Assembly (NCBI GenBank): GCA_013426785.1
Contig: JACDZI010000001.1
Coordinates: 62,001-126,000 of the forward strand
DNA length: 64,000 nt
Source of the DNA: Rhodocyclaceae bacterium
GTDB taxonomy: Bacteria; Pseudomonadota; Gammaproteobacteria; Burkholderiales; Rhodocyclaceae
Reading direction: 5' to 3'
Of this stretch, positions 16,852-27,037 are shown piece by piece (positions within the stretch are counted from its first letter, which is position 1; each line of letters opens with the position of its first letter). The notes under the pieces were generated by a model that searched no databases, was not told where the DNA came from, and saw only the letters and a list, made by a program, of their open reading frames with translations. The position numbers and the translations under genes were made by a program.

Positions 16852-18096
16852 CTATCGACTGGTCTGCCCGGTGATGCGCTGTGCCAGCGTGCGATACAAC
16901 GGCGGGCAAAAAGCGCGGGAAACGGCGGAAGCGAGCAGCGAGACGATCATCAGGTCGATGATCACGCCATAGCCGCTGACCATTTCCATGACGATGACGA
17001 AGGCGGTGATCGGCGTCTGCGTCACGGCGGCCAGAAAACCGGCGGCGCACAGGACCAGGATGGTGCCGGAGCTGATCTGGTCGCCCAGCAGCAGGGCCAG
17101 GTTGCTACCGAGACCGGCGCCGATAGAGATCGAGGGGGCGAGGATGCCGCCCGGCACCCCGCTGGCGTAGGAAAGCAGCGTGGCGACAAACTTGTCGATC
17201 CCGAAATGCCAAGGTAGTTCAGCATCGTTCTCGAACAGGTTGCGGGCTTCGGCAAAGCCGGTACCGAAGGCGCTGTTTTCGCTGAAGATGCCAACCAGGG
17301 CGAGCAACAGGCCGCAACCGGCTGCGAACAGCACCGGGCGCGTCGCGCGTAGCCGGCCGAGAATGGGGGTGTCGCGCGCGGTAATCAGGATCATCAACCG
17401 CGCAAATGCACCTCCTGTCAGGCCGCAGAAGATGGCGATCAGGAGTATCCACAAGTACTGGGACAGGTCTTTCAGGCCGGTATAGCTGACCCAGCCAAAA
17501 TAGTTGGTGTCGCCGAGGAAGGCCCTGGCGACGATACCGGCCAGCACGACGGCAATGATCAGCATGCCGCTCATGCGTTGCTCCAGTCCGCGGTTCAGTT
17601 CCTCGATGGCGAACATGATGCCGGCGAGTGGGGTATTGAACGCCGCGGCGATGCCCGCCGCGCCGCCGGCGGCGATCAGGTGATGACGGCCGATATGCAG
17701 ACGGCCCGGCAGGTAGGGGTGCAGGGCGTTCATCATGGCGGCACCGATCTGCACGGTCGGCGCTTCGCGCCCCATGGAGAAACCGCTGAACAGGGCGGCT
17801 GTAGCGAGGGTAATCTTGCCGAAGACGATCTTCAGCGAAAGCAGCGGCTGCGGGACCGGCAGGTGGCGCTTGGCGCAGTGGATTGCTGCGATGGTCTGCT
17901 GGATACCGCCGCCCTCCGCACCCGGAAACCAGCGCCGCGTGGCCCAGACGACGAGGGCGCCACCCAACGGACAGACCAGCAACGGCGACCACCAGACTGC
18001 ATCCGCGAGATTGTGAAAATGCTGAACCGCCCACTCGGAAAGTTCGGCGAACAGTACCGCCAGCAGACCGACGCAGGCCGCACCGCCCCACAGCAA
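16852..18096 (-). CDS. clcA: ClC-type chloride channel/exchanger
   Basis: About 414 residues with ten or more helices. ClC selectivity-filter elements are GAEGGGIQQT (in place of GSGIP), GFSMGREAPTVQIGAAMM (the GREGPTVQ motif, with the gating Glu present and Ala for Gly) and GVPGGILAPSISIGAGLG. The start is uncertain: TTG 18096 opens just before helix one, but the frame stays open upstream through the thiC stop without an ATG. Residues normally forming the first Cl-binding motif are altered, so ion preference may differ from E. coli ClcA. It probably acts in acid or anion homeostasis at the inner membrane. Confidence 0.8.
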   Translation of the reverse strand: MLWGGAACVGLLAVLFAELSEWAVQHFHNLADAVWWSPLLVCPLGGALVVWATRRWFPGAEGGGIQQTIAAIHCAKRHLPVPQPLLSLKIVFGKITLATAALFSGFSMGREAPTVQIGAAMMNALHPYLPGRLHIGRHHLIAAGGAAGIAAAFNTPLAGIMFAIEELNRGLEQRMSGMLIIAVVLAGIVARAFLGDTNYFGWVSYTGLKDLSQYLWILLIAIFCGLTGGAFARLMILITARDTPILGRLRATRPVLFAAGCGLLLALVGIFSENSAFGTGFAEARNLFENDAELPWHFGIDKFVATLLSYASGVPGGILAPSISIGAGLGSNLALLLGDQISSGTILVLCAAGFLAAVTQTPITAFVIVMEMVSGYGVIIDLMIVSLLASAVSRAFCPPLYRTLAQRITGQTSR

Positions 18097-18166
18097 CAGC
18101 CTCCCCTGCCAGAACAGCAGGCGGGCATCACGGCGGCGACGGGGCGGCGCCGGCGAATCGGCGGGA

Positions 18167-20050
<1,884 letters not shown>

Positions 20051-20157
20051 TCAGGAAAGCAACCACGGCGTGAGGCGGGGCTTTCGCCGTAAATGCGCTA
20101 TAAAGTACGCGATATATCTGCCGTAACTTCGCAAACGTAAAGAAGAAAGGGGTTCCA

Positions 20158-21687
20158 ATGTTTGCAATAACACGCTTGCCCATTCCGGTGCTGCCATTTC
20201 TGCTGCTCTTGGTGGCGATGCCGGCTGCCGCCCAGTGGCAAACCGTGGCGACCAATGCCGGCACCATAGTGGCGGTCGACAAGGGGCGCATCAACCGGCT
20301 GAAAGGCGATAAGACAGCGGCCTGGACGCGCTTGACGCTCGATCACCCGGTACTCGATTTCGAAACCCAAGTGCGCTACACCACGGTGCAGGCGCTGAAC
20401 TATTACGACTGTGCAAACCGGACCTACGCGACCCAGAAACGGGTTTTCTTCACCGATGGCCGCGCGATGAAGACCGAGAAGGTGGATGCTGCCCGGCAGA
20501 TCGCGATCCGGCCCGAAAGCCTGGATGCCCGCGTCCTCGACGAAGTCTGCAAGCCGCGAACAGTTGCCGAGATGGGACAAACGTCGGTACGCGCCGCCGC
20601 CGCCGCGGCCATTGCCGCGAACGATGCGCGTCCGCGCGCGATGCATGCCGAGATGGTCAGCGCGGGCGACCTCGCTCAGCCGCCCAGCGTGAAAGTGGCC
20701 GATGCCCACTCTCCGGCTGCGCCAGCGCCGACGGTGGTGCCAGCCGAAAAACCGCGCCTGTTCGACATGCCGCGGATCGACAAGTCGAAGGCCGAGGATC
20801 CCTACAAGGGCGCGACCACCCCTGCCGCACCCGTCAAGTCCGCTGCAACGCCGGCAACGCCCACCCATGGCGCTGCCCCGACGAAGCCCGCCCCCTTCGC
20901 ACCCGTAGAGGAACCCAGCCGCCAGCAGCGCGAACTGATGCTGGCCACTTCCGGCCCGCGCAAATCGGCCGTCAAGAATGCACCGGTCGAGCAGGTCCCG
21001 GACTATTCCCATGTGCATTGGGGCTACGCCGGCCTGGGCCAACCGGAAAATTGGGCCAAACTGGATCCAAAAAATGCCACTTGTGGCATCGGCAAGCGCC
21101 AGTCGCCCATCGACATTCGCGACGGCATCAAGGTCGACCTGGAGCCGATCCGCTTCGACTATCGGCCGAGCCAGTTCCGCATTATCGACAACGGCCATAC
21201 CGTGCAGGTGGATGTCGCCGAGGGCAACAGCATCACCTTGGAGGGCCGCAACTATCCGTTGATGCAGTTCCACTTCCACCGTCCGTCCGAGGAGCGCGTC
21301 AATGGCAAGGCCTATGACATGGTGGCCCACCTGGTCCACAAGGACTTCGACAACAGCTATGCCGTCATTGCGGTGCTGATGGAGCGTAGCTCCGAGCACC
21401 CGATCATCCAGACGCTGTGGAACTATATGCCGCTGGAAGTGGGCATGGAGGCCGCGCCGCCAAACGTCTATATCGACCTCGCCAAACTGCTGCCGGAAAA
21501 CCGCGAGTACTACACCTACATGGGGTCGCTGACCACGCCGCCCTGTACCGAATACGTGCTGTGGATGGTGATGAAGAACCCGATTCCGGTGTCGCCGCAA
21601 CAAATCGGCATCTTTGCCCGCCTCTACCCCAACAACGCGCGGCCGGTGCAGCCGGCGAATGACCGCCTGATCAAGGAATCGCGCTAA
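20158..21687 (+). CDS. Alpha-class carbonic anhydrase with N-terminal adhesin-E-like domain
   Basis: A 509-residue secreted protein. A signal peptide (LPFLLLLVAMPAAAQ, cut near residue 25) is followed by a domain of about 110 residues resembling surface-adhesin protein E (WTRLTLDHPVLDFE, YDCANRTY with ATQKRVFF), then a Pro/Ala-rich linker (about 160-265), then an alpha carbonic anhydrase from about 280. The zinc ligands FHFHRPSEERVNGK and MVAHLVH are present, as are QSPIDI and the substrate-pocket motif TTPPCTEYVLW. It should hydrate CO2 in the periplasm or at the outer membrane. The composite architecture is unusual for alpha-class enzymes, which are mostly single-domain in proteobacteria. 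Confidence 0.88.
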   Translation: MFAITRLPIPVLPFLLLLVAMPAAAQWQTVATNAGTIVAVDKGRINRLKGDKTAAWTRLTLDHPVLDFETQVRYTTVQALNYYDCANRTYATQKRVFFTDGRAMKTEKVDAARQIAIRPESLDARVLDEVCKPRTVAEMGQTSVRAAAAAAIAANDARPRAMHAEMVSAGDLAQPPSVKVADAHSPAAPAPTVVPAEKPRLFDMPRIDKSKAEDPYKGATTPAAPVKSAATPATPTHGAAPTKPAPFAPVEEPSRQQRELMLATSGPRKSAVKNAPVEQVPDYSHVHWGYAGLGQPENWAKLDPKNATCGIGKRQSPIDIRDGIKVDLEPIRFDYRPSQFRIIDNGHTVQVDVAEGNSITLEGRNYPLMQFHFHRPSEERVNGKAYDMVAHLVHKDFDNSYAVIAVLMERSSEHPIIQTLWNYMPLEVGMEAAPPNVYIDLAKLLPENREYYTYMGSLTTPPCTEYVLWMVMKNPIPVSPQQIGIFARLYPNNARPVQPANDRLIKESR

Positions 21688-22718
21688 ACCCGCGCCAACA
21701 GCTTGCGGATCGGCGCAGGCAGGGCAACCTGCGCCAGTTCAGCACGCTCCAGCCAGCGCAGCCCGGCTTCCATGGCCTGAGGTCGGATGTAGACCTCACA
21801 GACCAGTGGTGAAATCTCCAGGCGGAAATGGGTGAGGCTGTGCGTAAAAGTCGGCGCTGGCACAACGGCACCGGTACGCAGGCCGAGCTGCTGTTCGCAA
21901 TAGTGGGCGGCATCTTCGCCCTCCGGCAGTTCCGGCAGCGACAGCAGCCCGCCCCAGATGCCCGCCGGCGGGCGGGTTTCCAGCAATACCCGTGAATCCA
22001 TGCACAACACCAGCAGCGTCATCGCCTTTTCCGGCACGGCCCGCTTCGGTCGTGGCGTCGGCAATTCCGTCACCCGCTTGTCCCGATAGGCGACGCACAG
22101 GTCGGCCACCGGACAGTCCGTACAGTGTGGCTTGCTGCGCGTGCAGATCGTTGCCCCCAGGTCCATCTGCGCTTGGATATAAGCATCCACTTCAGTATCT
22201 GGAAGCAAAGCAGCGCCGTCCTGCCAGAGCCGACTTTCCACGGCCGGCGTGCCGGGATAGCCCTTGATGCCGAGGCAGCGGCACAATAGGCGCTTGACGT
22301 TGCCGTCGAGGATCGGCTCGCGCGCACCGAAGCAGAACACGGCGATGGCGTTCGCGGTCGAGCGGCCGATGCCCGGTAGTGCGGCGATCGCTACCGGGTT
22401 GCGCGGAAACTCGCCGCCGTGTTCGGCCATCACCCGCTGCGCGCAGCGGTGCAGATTGCGTGCCCGCGCGTAATAGCCGAGCCCGCTCCATAGCGCCATG
22501 ACGTCCTCGACGGGCGCGGCCGCGAGGCTGGCGAGCGTCGGGAAGCGGCCAAGGAAGCGCTCGTAATAGGGAATGACCGTCACCACCTGCGTCTGCTGCA
22601 GCATGATTTCCGCCAACCAGACGGGGTAAGGCTCGCGGGTCCGCTGCCAGGGCAGGTCGTGACGCCCGTGCCAGCGCTGCCAGTCGATCAGGCGTTGCGC
22701 GAACCGGCTAGTCGACAA
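21684..22718 (-). CDS. mutY: A/G-specific adenine glycosylase MutY
   Basis: Removes adenine mispaired with 8-oxoguanine. 344 residues: catalytic and helix-hairpin-helix region WLAEIMLQQTQV and LPGIGRSTANAIAVFCFG, the 4Fe-4S motif CTRSKPHCTDCPVADLC (about residues 193-209) and a C-terminal NUDIX-like domain. The start is TTG 22718, overlapping the upstream small gene by 11 bp. Two R24 copies lie within it in opposite orientations: residues 284-291 (VVPAPTF before the conserved THSLTHF) and residues 161-168 (SRLWQDG). Both fall where the family already has similar residues, so length is not altered. Confidence 0.95.
   Translation of the reverse strand: MSTSRFAQRLIDWQRWHGRHDLPWQRTREPYPVWLAEIMLQQTQVVTVIPYYERFLGRFPTLASLAAAPVEDVMALWSGLGYYARARNLHRCAQRVMAEHGGEFPRNPVAIAALPGIGRSTANAIAVFCFGAREPILDGNVKRLLCRCLGIKGYPGTPAVESRLWQDGAALLPDTEVDAYIQAQMDLGATICTRSKPHCTDCPVADLCVAYRDKRVTELPTPRPKRAVPEKAMTLLVLCMDSRVLLETRPPAGIWGGLLSLPELPEGEDAAHYCEQQLGLRTGAVVPAPTFTHSLTHFRLEISPLVCEVYIRPQAMEAGLRWLERAELAQVALPAPIRKLLARV
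21846..21869 (+). repeat. R24 copy 6 (right part diverged)
   Basis: The left 17 bases match; the right part reads CACAACGGC in place of CGGGACGGC. Inside mutY, encoding VVPAPTF just before the NUDIX motif THSLTHF. Confidence 0.8.
22215..22238 (-). repeat. R24 copy 7 (21 of 24)
   Basis: Inside mutY in the opposite sense to copy 6, encoding SRLWQDG. Shares the CAGGACGG variant with copies 17 and 18. The RLW residues are native to MutY, so this is a near-match evolved in place. Confidence 0.7.
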
Positions 22719-23019
22719 AGATAGCCGACGTCAGCTTTTGGTCATCGAAGCTTAGCTGGCATTGGGGGCGCAGCATTGAATGATCGTCATCGATGATCGC
22801 CTGGCCCGCGTCACGCGCATTGAAGTTGAAACCACGCTCCTCGGCCTGCGACCGTATCTCCGCCACCGGAGTACCCGTCGCGAGACCGCTACAGTATTGC
22901 CGGAGTTCCTTGCCGGCCATGCCGGCAGGCAGAAAAACGATGGCCAGCACGACCAGCATCACCGCGCCATAGGCCTTGTGGATCCATTTCCCCGGACTGC
23001 TAACGACCTTGTCTTCCAT
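22708..23019 (-). CDS. Small single-pass membrane protein, unknown function
   Basis: About 103 residues starting MEDKVVSSPGKW. One hydrophobic helix (AVMLVVLAIVFLPAGMA, about residues 17-33) follows a short basic N-terminus, leaving a soluble tail with two cysteines (QYCSG, RPQCQ) outside. It lacks a recognisable domain. Its 3' end overlaps the mutY start, so the two may be co-expressed. A TTG 18 bp upstream is a possible alternative start. Confidence 0.6.
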   Translation of the reverse strand: MEDKVVSSPGKWIHKAYGAVMLVVLAIVFLPAGMAGKELRQYCSGLATGTPVAEIRSQAEERGFNFNARDAGQAIIDDDHSMLRPQCQLSFDDQKLTSAIFVD

Positions 23020-23050
23020 GCCGTAATACCTATTCAACTTTATGGGAGGG

Positions 23051-23124
23051 TGGAGCGGGCGAAGGGAGTCGAACCCTCTTCATGAGCTTGGGAAGCTCAG
23101 GTAATGCCGTTATACGACGCCCGC
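23051..23124 (-). tRNA. tRNA-Gly (anticodon CCC)
   Basis: On the minus strand, the sequence opens GCGGGCGTCGTATAACGG and ends GGTTCGACTCCC then TTCGCCCGCTCCA. The acceptor arms GCGGGCG/CGCCCGC pair fully. The anticodon arm is TGAGC-TTCCCAA-GCTCA, giving CCC. CCA is encoded. 74 bases. Confidence 0.96.
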
Positions 23125-23156
23125 GTGGGGGCGAATTGTAAAGGTAAAATCGGCCC

Positions 23157-23369
23157 ATGATCGCAAATGTAGCTATCGTCCTCAACGGCGTCCCGAAGCA
23201 GTTCGCCGCGCCGCTCACGGTCGCCGGCCTGCTGGAAAGCGAAGGCCTGACCGGTAAACGGGTCGCGGTCGAGCGCAACGGTGAGATCGTTCCCAGGAGC
23301 CAGCACGCCATGACCCCGGTCATTGCCGGCGACCAATTTGAAATCGTTGTCGCCGTCGGTGGCGGCTGA
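23157..23369 (+). CDS. thiS: Sulfur carrier protein ThiS
   Basis: A 70-residue ubiquitin-fold protein ending in the required di-glycine (VAVGGG), which is adenylated and thiocarboxylated to donate sulfur for the thiazole ring. The core VLNGVPKQF and LLESEGLTGKRVAVERNGEIV are typical. thiG follows 9 bp downstream, a standard pair. The promoter must lie in the 30 bp between the divergent tRNA-Gly and the start. Confidence 0.93.
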   Translation: MIANVAIVLNGVPKQFAAPLTVAGLLESEGLTGKRVAVERNGEIVPRSQHAMTPVIAGDQFEIVVAVGGG

Positions 23370-23378
23370 AGGAAAACC

Positions 23379-24164
23379 ATGACTGATGTTTTGACCATCG
23401 CCGGAAAGCCCTACGCCTCACGCCTGCTGGTCGGTACCGGCAAATACAATGATTTCGACGAAACCCGCCGCGCCGTCGAGGCCAGCGGCGCCGAGATCGT
23501 GACTGTTGCCATCCGCCGTACCAACATCGGCCAGGAGCCGGGCCAACCTTCGCTGCTCGATGCGATGCCGATGTCGCAGTACACCTACCTGCCCAATACC
23601 GCCGGCTGTTATTCGGCCGACGATGCCGTGCGCACCCTGCGCCTGGCGCGGGAACTATTGGACGGCCATGCGCTGGTCAAGCTCGAAGTGCTGGGCGACA
23701 AGACCACGCTGTTCCCCAACATGCCGGAAACGCTCAAGGCCGCCGAAACGCTGGTCAGGGACGGCTTCCAGGTGATGGTCTACTGCTCGGACGACCCGAT
23801 CCAGACGAAGATGCTCGAAGAGATCGGCTGCGTGGCGGTGATGCCGCTCGCCTCGCTGATCGGTTCGGGCATGGGCATCCTCAACCCGTGGAACCTCAAG
23901 CTGATCATCGAAGCCGCCAAGGTGCCGGTGATCGTCGATGCCGGCGTCGGTACCGCCTCGGATGCCGCCATCGCCATGGAACTGGGCTGCGCCGGCGTGC
24001 TGATGAACACGGCGATTGCCGGCGCGCGCGATCCGATCCTGATGGCCGGCGCCATGAAGAAGGCGGTCGAAGCGGGCCGCGAGGCCTTCCGCGCCGGGCG
24101 CATGCCGAAAAAGTTCTACACCGCCAGCCCCAGTTCGCCGACTGCGGGTCTGATCGGCTCCTGA
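23379..24164 (+). CDS. thiG: Thiazole synthase ThiG
   Basis: A 261-residue TIM-barrel enzyme forming the thiamine thiazole phosphate from deoxyxylulose phosphate, dehydroglycine and ThiS thiocarboxylate. Visible motifs are [16 protein letters not shown] near the N-terminus, [28 protein letters not shown]-type [16 protein letters not shown] and the phosphate loop [21 protein letters not shown]. Length is normal. The next gene begins directly after its stop. Confidence 0.96.
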   Translation: MTDVLTIAGKPYASRLLVGTGKYNDFDETRRAVEASGAEIVTVAIRRTNIGQEPGQPSLLDAMPMSQYTYLPNTAGCYSADDAVRTLRLARELLDGHALVKLEVLGDKTTLFPNMPETLKAAETLVRDGFQVMVYCSDDPIQTKMLEEIGCVAVMPLASLIGSGMGILNPWNLKLIIEAAKVPVIVDAGVGTASDAAIAMELGCAGVLMNTAIAGARDPILMAGAMKKAVEAGREAFRAGRMPKKFYTASPSSPTAGLIGS

Positions 24165-24167
24165 TTG

Positions 24168-24605
24168 GTGAAGTGGCGGTTTTTCCTCGGTTGCCTGGGG
24201 CTGTTGGCCCTGCCGTTGCACGCCGAGGAGTCGGCGACTCCGGGCGAATATGCCTTCAACCAGCCCGAAATCCTGGCCGACCAGCGCCTGTGGGGCATCG
24301 CCCACGGTGTGCGCCTGCTGGCACTGGCCTGCGCACGAACGGGACAGGGTGAGGCCGCTGAAGCCTGGGTCGACTGGCAGGAGCGCGAGATCGGCGAACT
24401 CGCCCGCCTGCGCGGCGTGCTGGCCCGGCATTATTTCCAGCAGGAGGATGTCCTGCCGGGGAGCATCAGTGCCATGCTCGGCCTGAAACAGTCGCTCGAT
24501 TTGGCGCCGGAAGCGCTGGTCACTGCCTGTACCACGCTGGCCGAAGCGCTCGCCCAGCCCCGTTACGATCTGAAGCTGCGGCGCGAGGAGTTGCTGAAGA
24601 AATGA
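24168..24605 (+). CDS. Small exported protein, unknown function
   Basis: About 145 residues starting GTG at 24168 (a TTG 3 bp upstream is possible). A short signal peptide ([17 protein letters not shown]) precedes a helical, Arg/Leu/Ala-rich mature region with no recognisable domain. Its last codons overlap the trmB start (ATGA), which ties it to the thiS-thiG-trmB transcript. No function can be inferred. Confidence 0.7.
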   Translation: MKWRFFLGCLGLLALPLHAEESATPGEYAFNQPEILADQRLWGIAHGVRLLALACARTGQGEAAEAWVDWQEREIGELARLRGVLARHYFQQEDVLPGSISAMLGLKQSLDLAPEALVTACTTLAEALAQPRYDLKLRREELLKK

Positions 24606-25306
24606 CCGAGTCCCCGATCTCCCAGCGCCCGATCCGCAGCTTCGTGCTGCGCCAGGGCCGCGTCTCCAACGCCCAGCAGCGCCATCACGAAGAAGGCATG
24701 CCGCGCTGGGGCATTCCCTACGCCGCCGCCCCGCTCGACCTGATCGCAGTGTTCGGCCGCGAGGCGCCACGCTTCCTCGAAATCGGCTGCGGCATGGGCG
24801 AGACGACGGCGACCATCGCCACCGCGCATCCCGAGCACGACTACCTCGGCATCGAGGTGCACACGCCCGGCGTCGGCAGCCTGCTCAAGGAAATCGCCAC
24901 GCGCGAACTGACCAACCTGCGCGTGATCCAGCACGATGCCGTCGAGGTGGTGCGCGACATGATTCCGCCCGACGCGCTGGCCGGCATCCACGTCTACTTC
25001 CCTGACCCGTGGCCGAAAAAGCGCCATCACAAGCGGCGGCTGCTCCAGTCGCCGTTCGTTGGGCTGCTAGCGTTGCGCCTCGCGCCGGGCGGTTACCTGC
25101 ATTGCGCCACCGACTGGGAGGAATACGCCCGGCAGATGCTGGAAGTGCTGTCCGCCGAGCCGCTGCTGGCCAATACTGCCGCCGACTTCGCGCCGCGCCC
25201 GGCCTGGCGGCCGCAGACCAAGTTCGAGACGCGCGGCCTCAGGCTCGGCCACGGCGTCTGGGACGTGCTCTTTACTCGGCGAGGAAGCGCGCAATCAGCC
25301 GGTTGA
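24602..25306 (+). CDS. trmB: tRNA (guanine-N7)-methyltransferase TrmB
   Basis: Methylates G46 of tRNAs using SAM. 234 residues: [14 protein letters not shown] at the N-terminus, motif [31 protein letters not shown], and the TrmB signature [17 protein letters not shown], followed by [17 protein letters not shown]. The end overlaps the convergent hemW 3' end by 35 bp. Confidence 0.96.
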   Translation: MTESPISQRPIRSFVLRQGRVSNAQQRHHEEGMPRWGIPYAAAPLDLIAVFGREAPRFLEIGCGMGETTATIATAHPEHDYLGIEVHTPGVGSLLKEIATRELTNLRVIQHDAVEVVRDMIPPDALAGIHVYFPDPWPKKRHHKRRLLQSPFVGLLALRLAPGGYLHCATDWEEYARQMLEVLSAEPLLANTAADFAPRPAWRPQTKFETRGLRLGHGVWDVLFTRRGSAQSAG

Positions 25307-26450
25307 GGAAGCGCCGGCCGAGCGCGGTCGGCCTGATCCGGTCGTTGGCCACTTCCAGTAGTCCATCACGCCGCTCATTAGCCAATAAGGCCAGCGCCGA
25401 CTTTTCGATGGCGGAAATGGGCAACCCAGTCCGCTCGGCAAACCACGCCAGCGGCACGCCGTCGGTCAGGCGCAGCGCGTTCATCATGAATTCGCCGGGC
25501 AAATCCTCTGTCGCCACCGGCTGCCAGTCGCGCGTCAGCGGATCGGCCAGGTAGTCCTTGGGGTGGCGCGGCCGCGCTTCGCGCCGGATGCCAGTGTGAT
25601 CGGACAGCTTCGAATGCGCACCCGCGCCGATGCCGAGATAGTCGCCGAACTGCCAGTAATTACGGTTGTGCCGACACTGCTGGCCCGGCTTGGCGTAGGC
25701 CGAGGTTTCGTAGTGATCGAAGCCGGCGGCGAGCAGCCGTTCCTCCACGGCTTCCAGCATGTCGGCGGCGATGTCGTCGTCCGGCAGCAGCGGCGGGGCG
25801 TGGTGAAAGGGCGTGTTCGGCTCCAGCGTCAGATGGTAGGCGCTAAGGTGCGTAACGCCGGTGGCGATAGCCGTTTCGATGTCCAGCACGGCTTCGGCCA
25901 TTATCTGTTCCGGCAGCGCCACCATCAGATCGAGATTGACGCGCTCGAAATGGCCACGGGCGATGTCGATGGCGCGCCGCGCCTCAAGCGCTGTATGGAT
26001 ACGGCCAAGCGCGGCGAGCTTGCGGTCGTCGAAGCTCTGGATGCCCAGCGACAGCCGGTTCACCCCGGCGTCGCGGTAGGCCTTGAAGCGTTCCGCCTCC
26101 ACCGTGCCGGGATTGGCTTCGAGGGTGATTTCGGCGTCCGGCAGCAGCGGCAGCCGCGCCCGCAGCGCCGCCAGCAGCGCATCGACGGTTGCGCCTGCCA
26201 TCAGGCTGGGCGTGCCGCCACCGATGAACACCGACACCACCGGCCGGCCCCAGATCGCCGGCAGCGCGGCTTCGAGGTCGGCGATCAGCGCTTGAAGGTA
26301 GGCCTCTTCTTGCGGCGTGCTTTCGTGCGAATTGAAGTCGCAGTAGGGGCACTTCTTCACGCACCACGGCCAGTGGATGTAAAGCGCCAACGGCACAGAC
26401 AGAAAAGTCGGCGCTGGCGGGACGGCTGCGATAGGGATCGTGCGGTTCAA
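25272..26450 (-). CDS. hemW: Radical SAM protein HemW (haem chaperone)
   Basis: A 392-residue CPO-like radical SAM protein. The cluster motif [13 protein letters not shown] (about residues 30-42) is intact, GGGTPSLM follows, and the HemW C-terminal winged domain is present (GLLEV near the end). It inserts haem into respiratory proteins. The start is TTG 26450, overlapping the rdgB stop. An R24 copy lies in codons 9-16 (AVPPAPTF) just before the conserved [10 protein letters not shown]; this N-terminal stretch is variable in the family. A 15-bp partial R24 match lies near codon 350. Confidence 0.94.
   Translation of the reverse strand: MNRTIPIAAVPPAPTFLSVPLALYIHWPWCVKKCPYCDFNSHESTPQEEAYLQALIADLEAALPAIWGRPVVSVFIGGGTPSLMAGATVDALLAALRARLPLLPDAEITLEANPGTVEAERFKAYRDAGVNRLSLGIQSFDDRKLAALGRIHTALEARRAIDIARGHFERVNLDLMVALPEQIMAEAVLDIETAIATGVTHLSAYHLTLEPNTPFHHAPPLLPDDDIAADMLEAVEERLLAAGFDHYETSAYAKPGQQCRHNRNYWQFGDYLGIGAGAHSKLSDHTGIRREARPRHPKDYLADPLTRDWQPVATEDLPGEFMMNALRLTDGVPLAWFAERTGLPISAIEKSALALLANERRDGLLEVANDRIRPTALGRRFLNRLIARFLAE
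25391..25405 (-). repeat. Partial R24 match (15 bp)
   Basis: Exact match to the first 15 bases of R24 only, in hemW codons for EKSALA. The remaining nine bases do not match. May be a forming or decaying copy, or chance. Confidence 0.4.
26403..26426 (+). repeat. R24 copy 8 (exact)
   Basis: Exact match in the first codons of hemW, read in sense as AVPPAPTF. Confidence 0.9.
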
Positions 26451-27037
26451 ACGTCCAGCTTCAGCCGTTCGATCAGTTGCGCCAGCGCCTTGCCGCGGTG
26501 CGAGCGCCGGTTCTTTTCCTCGTGGCCGATCTCGGCGGCGGTCTGGTCGAGGTCGGGCACCAGGAAATAGGGGTCGTAGCCGAAACCGTTTTCACCGCGC
26601 GGCGTGTCGACGATTTCGCCGTGCCACTCGCCCTCGACGACGATGGGCTGCGGATCGTCGGCGTGATGGACGAACACCAGCACCGCGACGTAGTGAGCGC
26701 GGCGGTCAGTCTTCCCTTGCAGGTCGGCGATCAGTTTGGCGTTGTTGCGTTCGTCGGATTTCGGTTCCCCGGCAAATCGAGCGGAAAACACACCGGGCGC
26801 ACCGCCGAGCGCCGCGACGCAGAGGCCGGAATCGTCGGCCAGCGCCGGCAGGCCGGTGAGCTTCGCCGCGTGGCGCGCCTTGGCCAGCGCGTTCTCGACA
26901 AAGGTGATGTGCGGTTCTTCCGCTTCCGGGATATTGAAGTGGGCCTGAGGGAGAACTTCGATATCCACCGTGGCGAGCATCTGGTCGAACTCGCGCAGCT
27001 TGCCGGCATTGTTGGAGGCCAAAACAATTTGCTTCAT
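26447..27037 (-). CDS. rdgB: XTP/dITP diphosphatase RdgB
   Basis: Hydrolyses non-canonical purine NTPs (dITP, XTP). 196 residues with the nucleotide motif VLASNNAGKLREF at the start, FVENALAKARHAA, LADDSGLCVAALGGAPGVFSARFAG (catalytic Asp) and GENGFGYDPYF. In related genomes it normally follows rph; here the restriction island separates them and hsdR overlaps its start by 4 bp (ATGA), so its expression may now depend on read-through or coupling from hsdR. Confidence 0.95.
   Translation of the reverse strand: MKQIVLASNNAGKLREFDQMLATVDIEVLPQAHFNIPEAEEPHITFVENALAKARHAAKLTGLPALADDSGLCVAALGGAPGVFSARFAGEPKSDERNNAKLIADLQGKTDRRAHYVAVLVFVHHADDPQPIVVEGEWHGEIVDTPRGENGFGYDPYFLVPDLDQTAAEIGHEEKNRRSHRGKALAQLIERLKLDV

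Noticed and set aside
20720..20735. GCCAGCGCCGACGG in the carbonic anhydrase linker as an R24 copy
   Set aside because: Short match without either end, in a Pro/Ala-rich linker whose composition makes it likely by chance.
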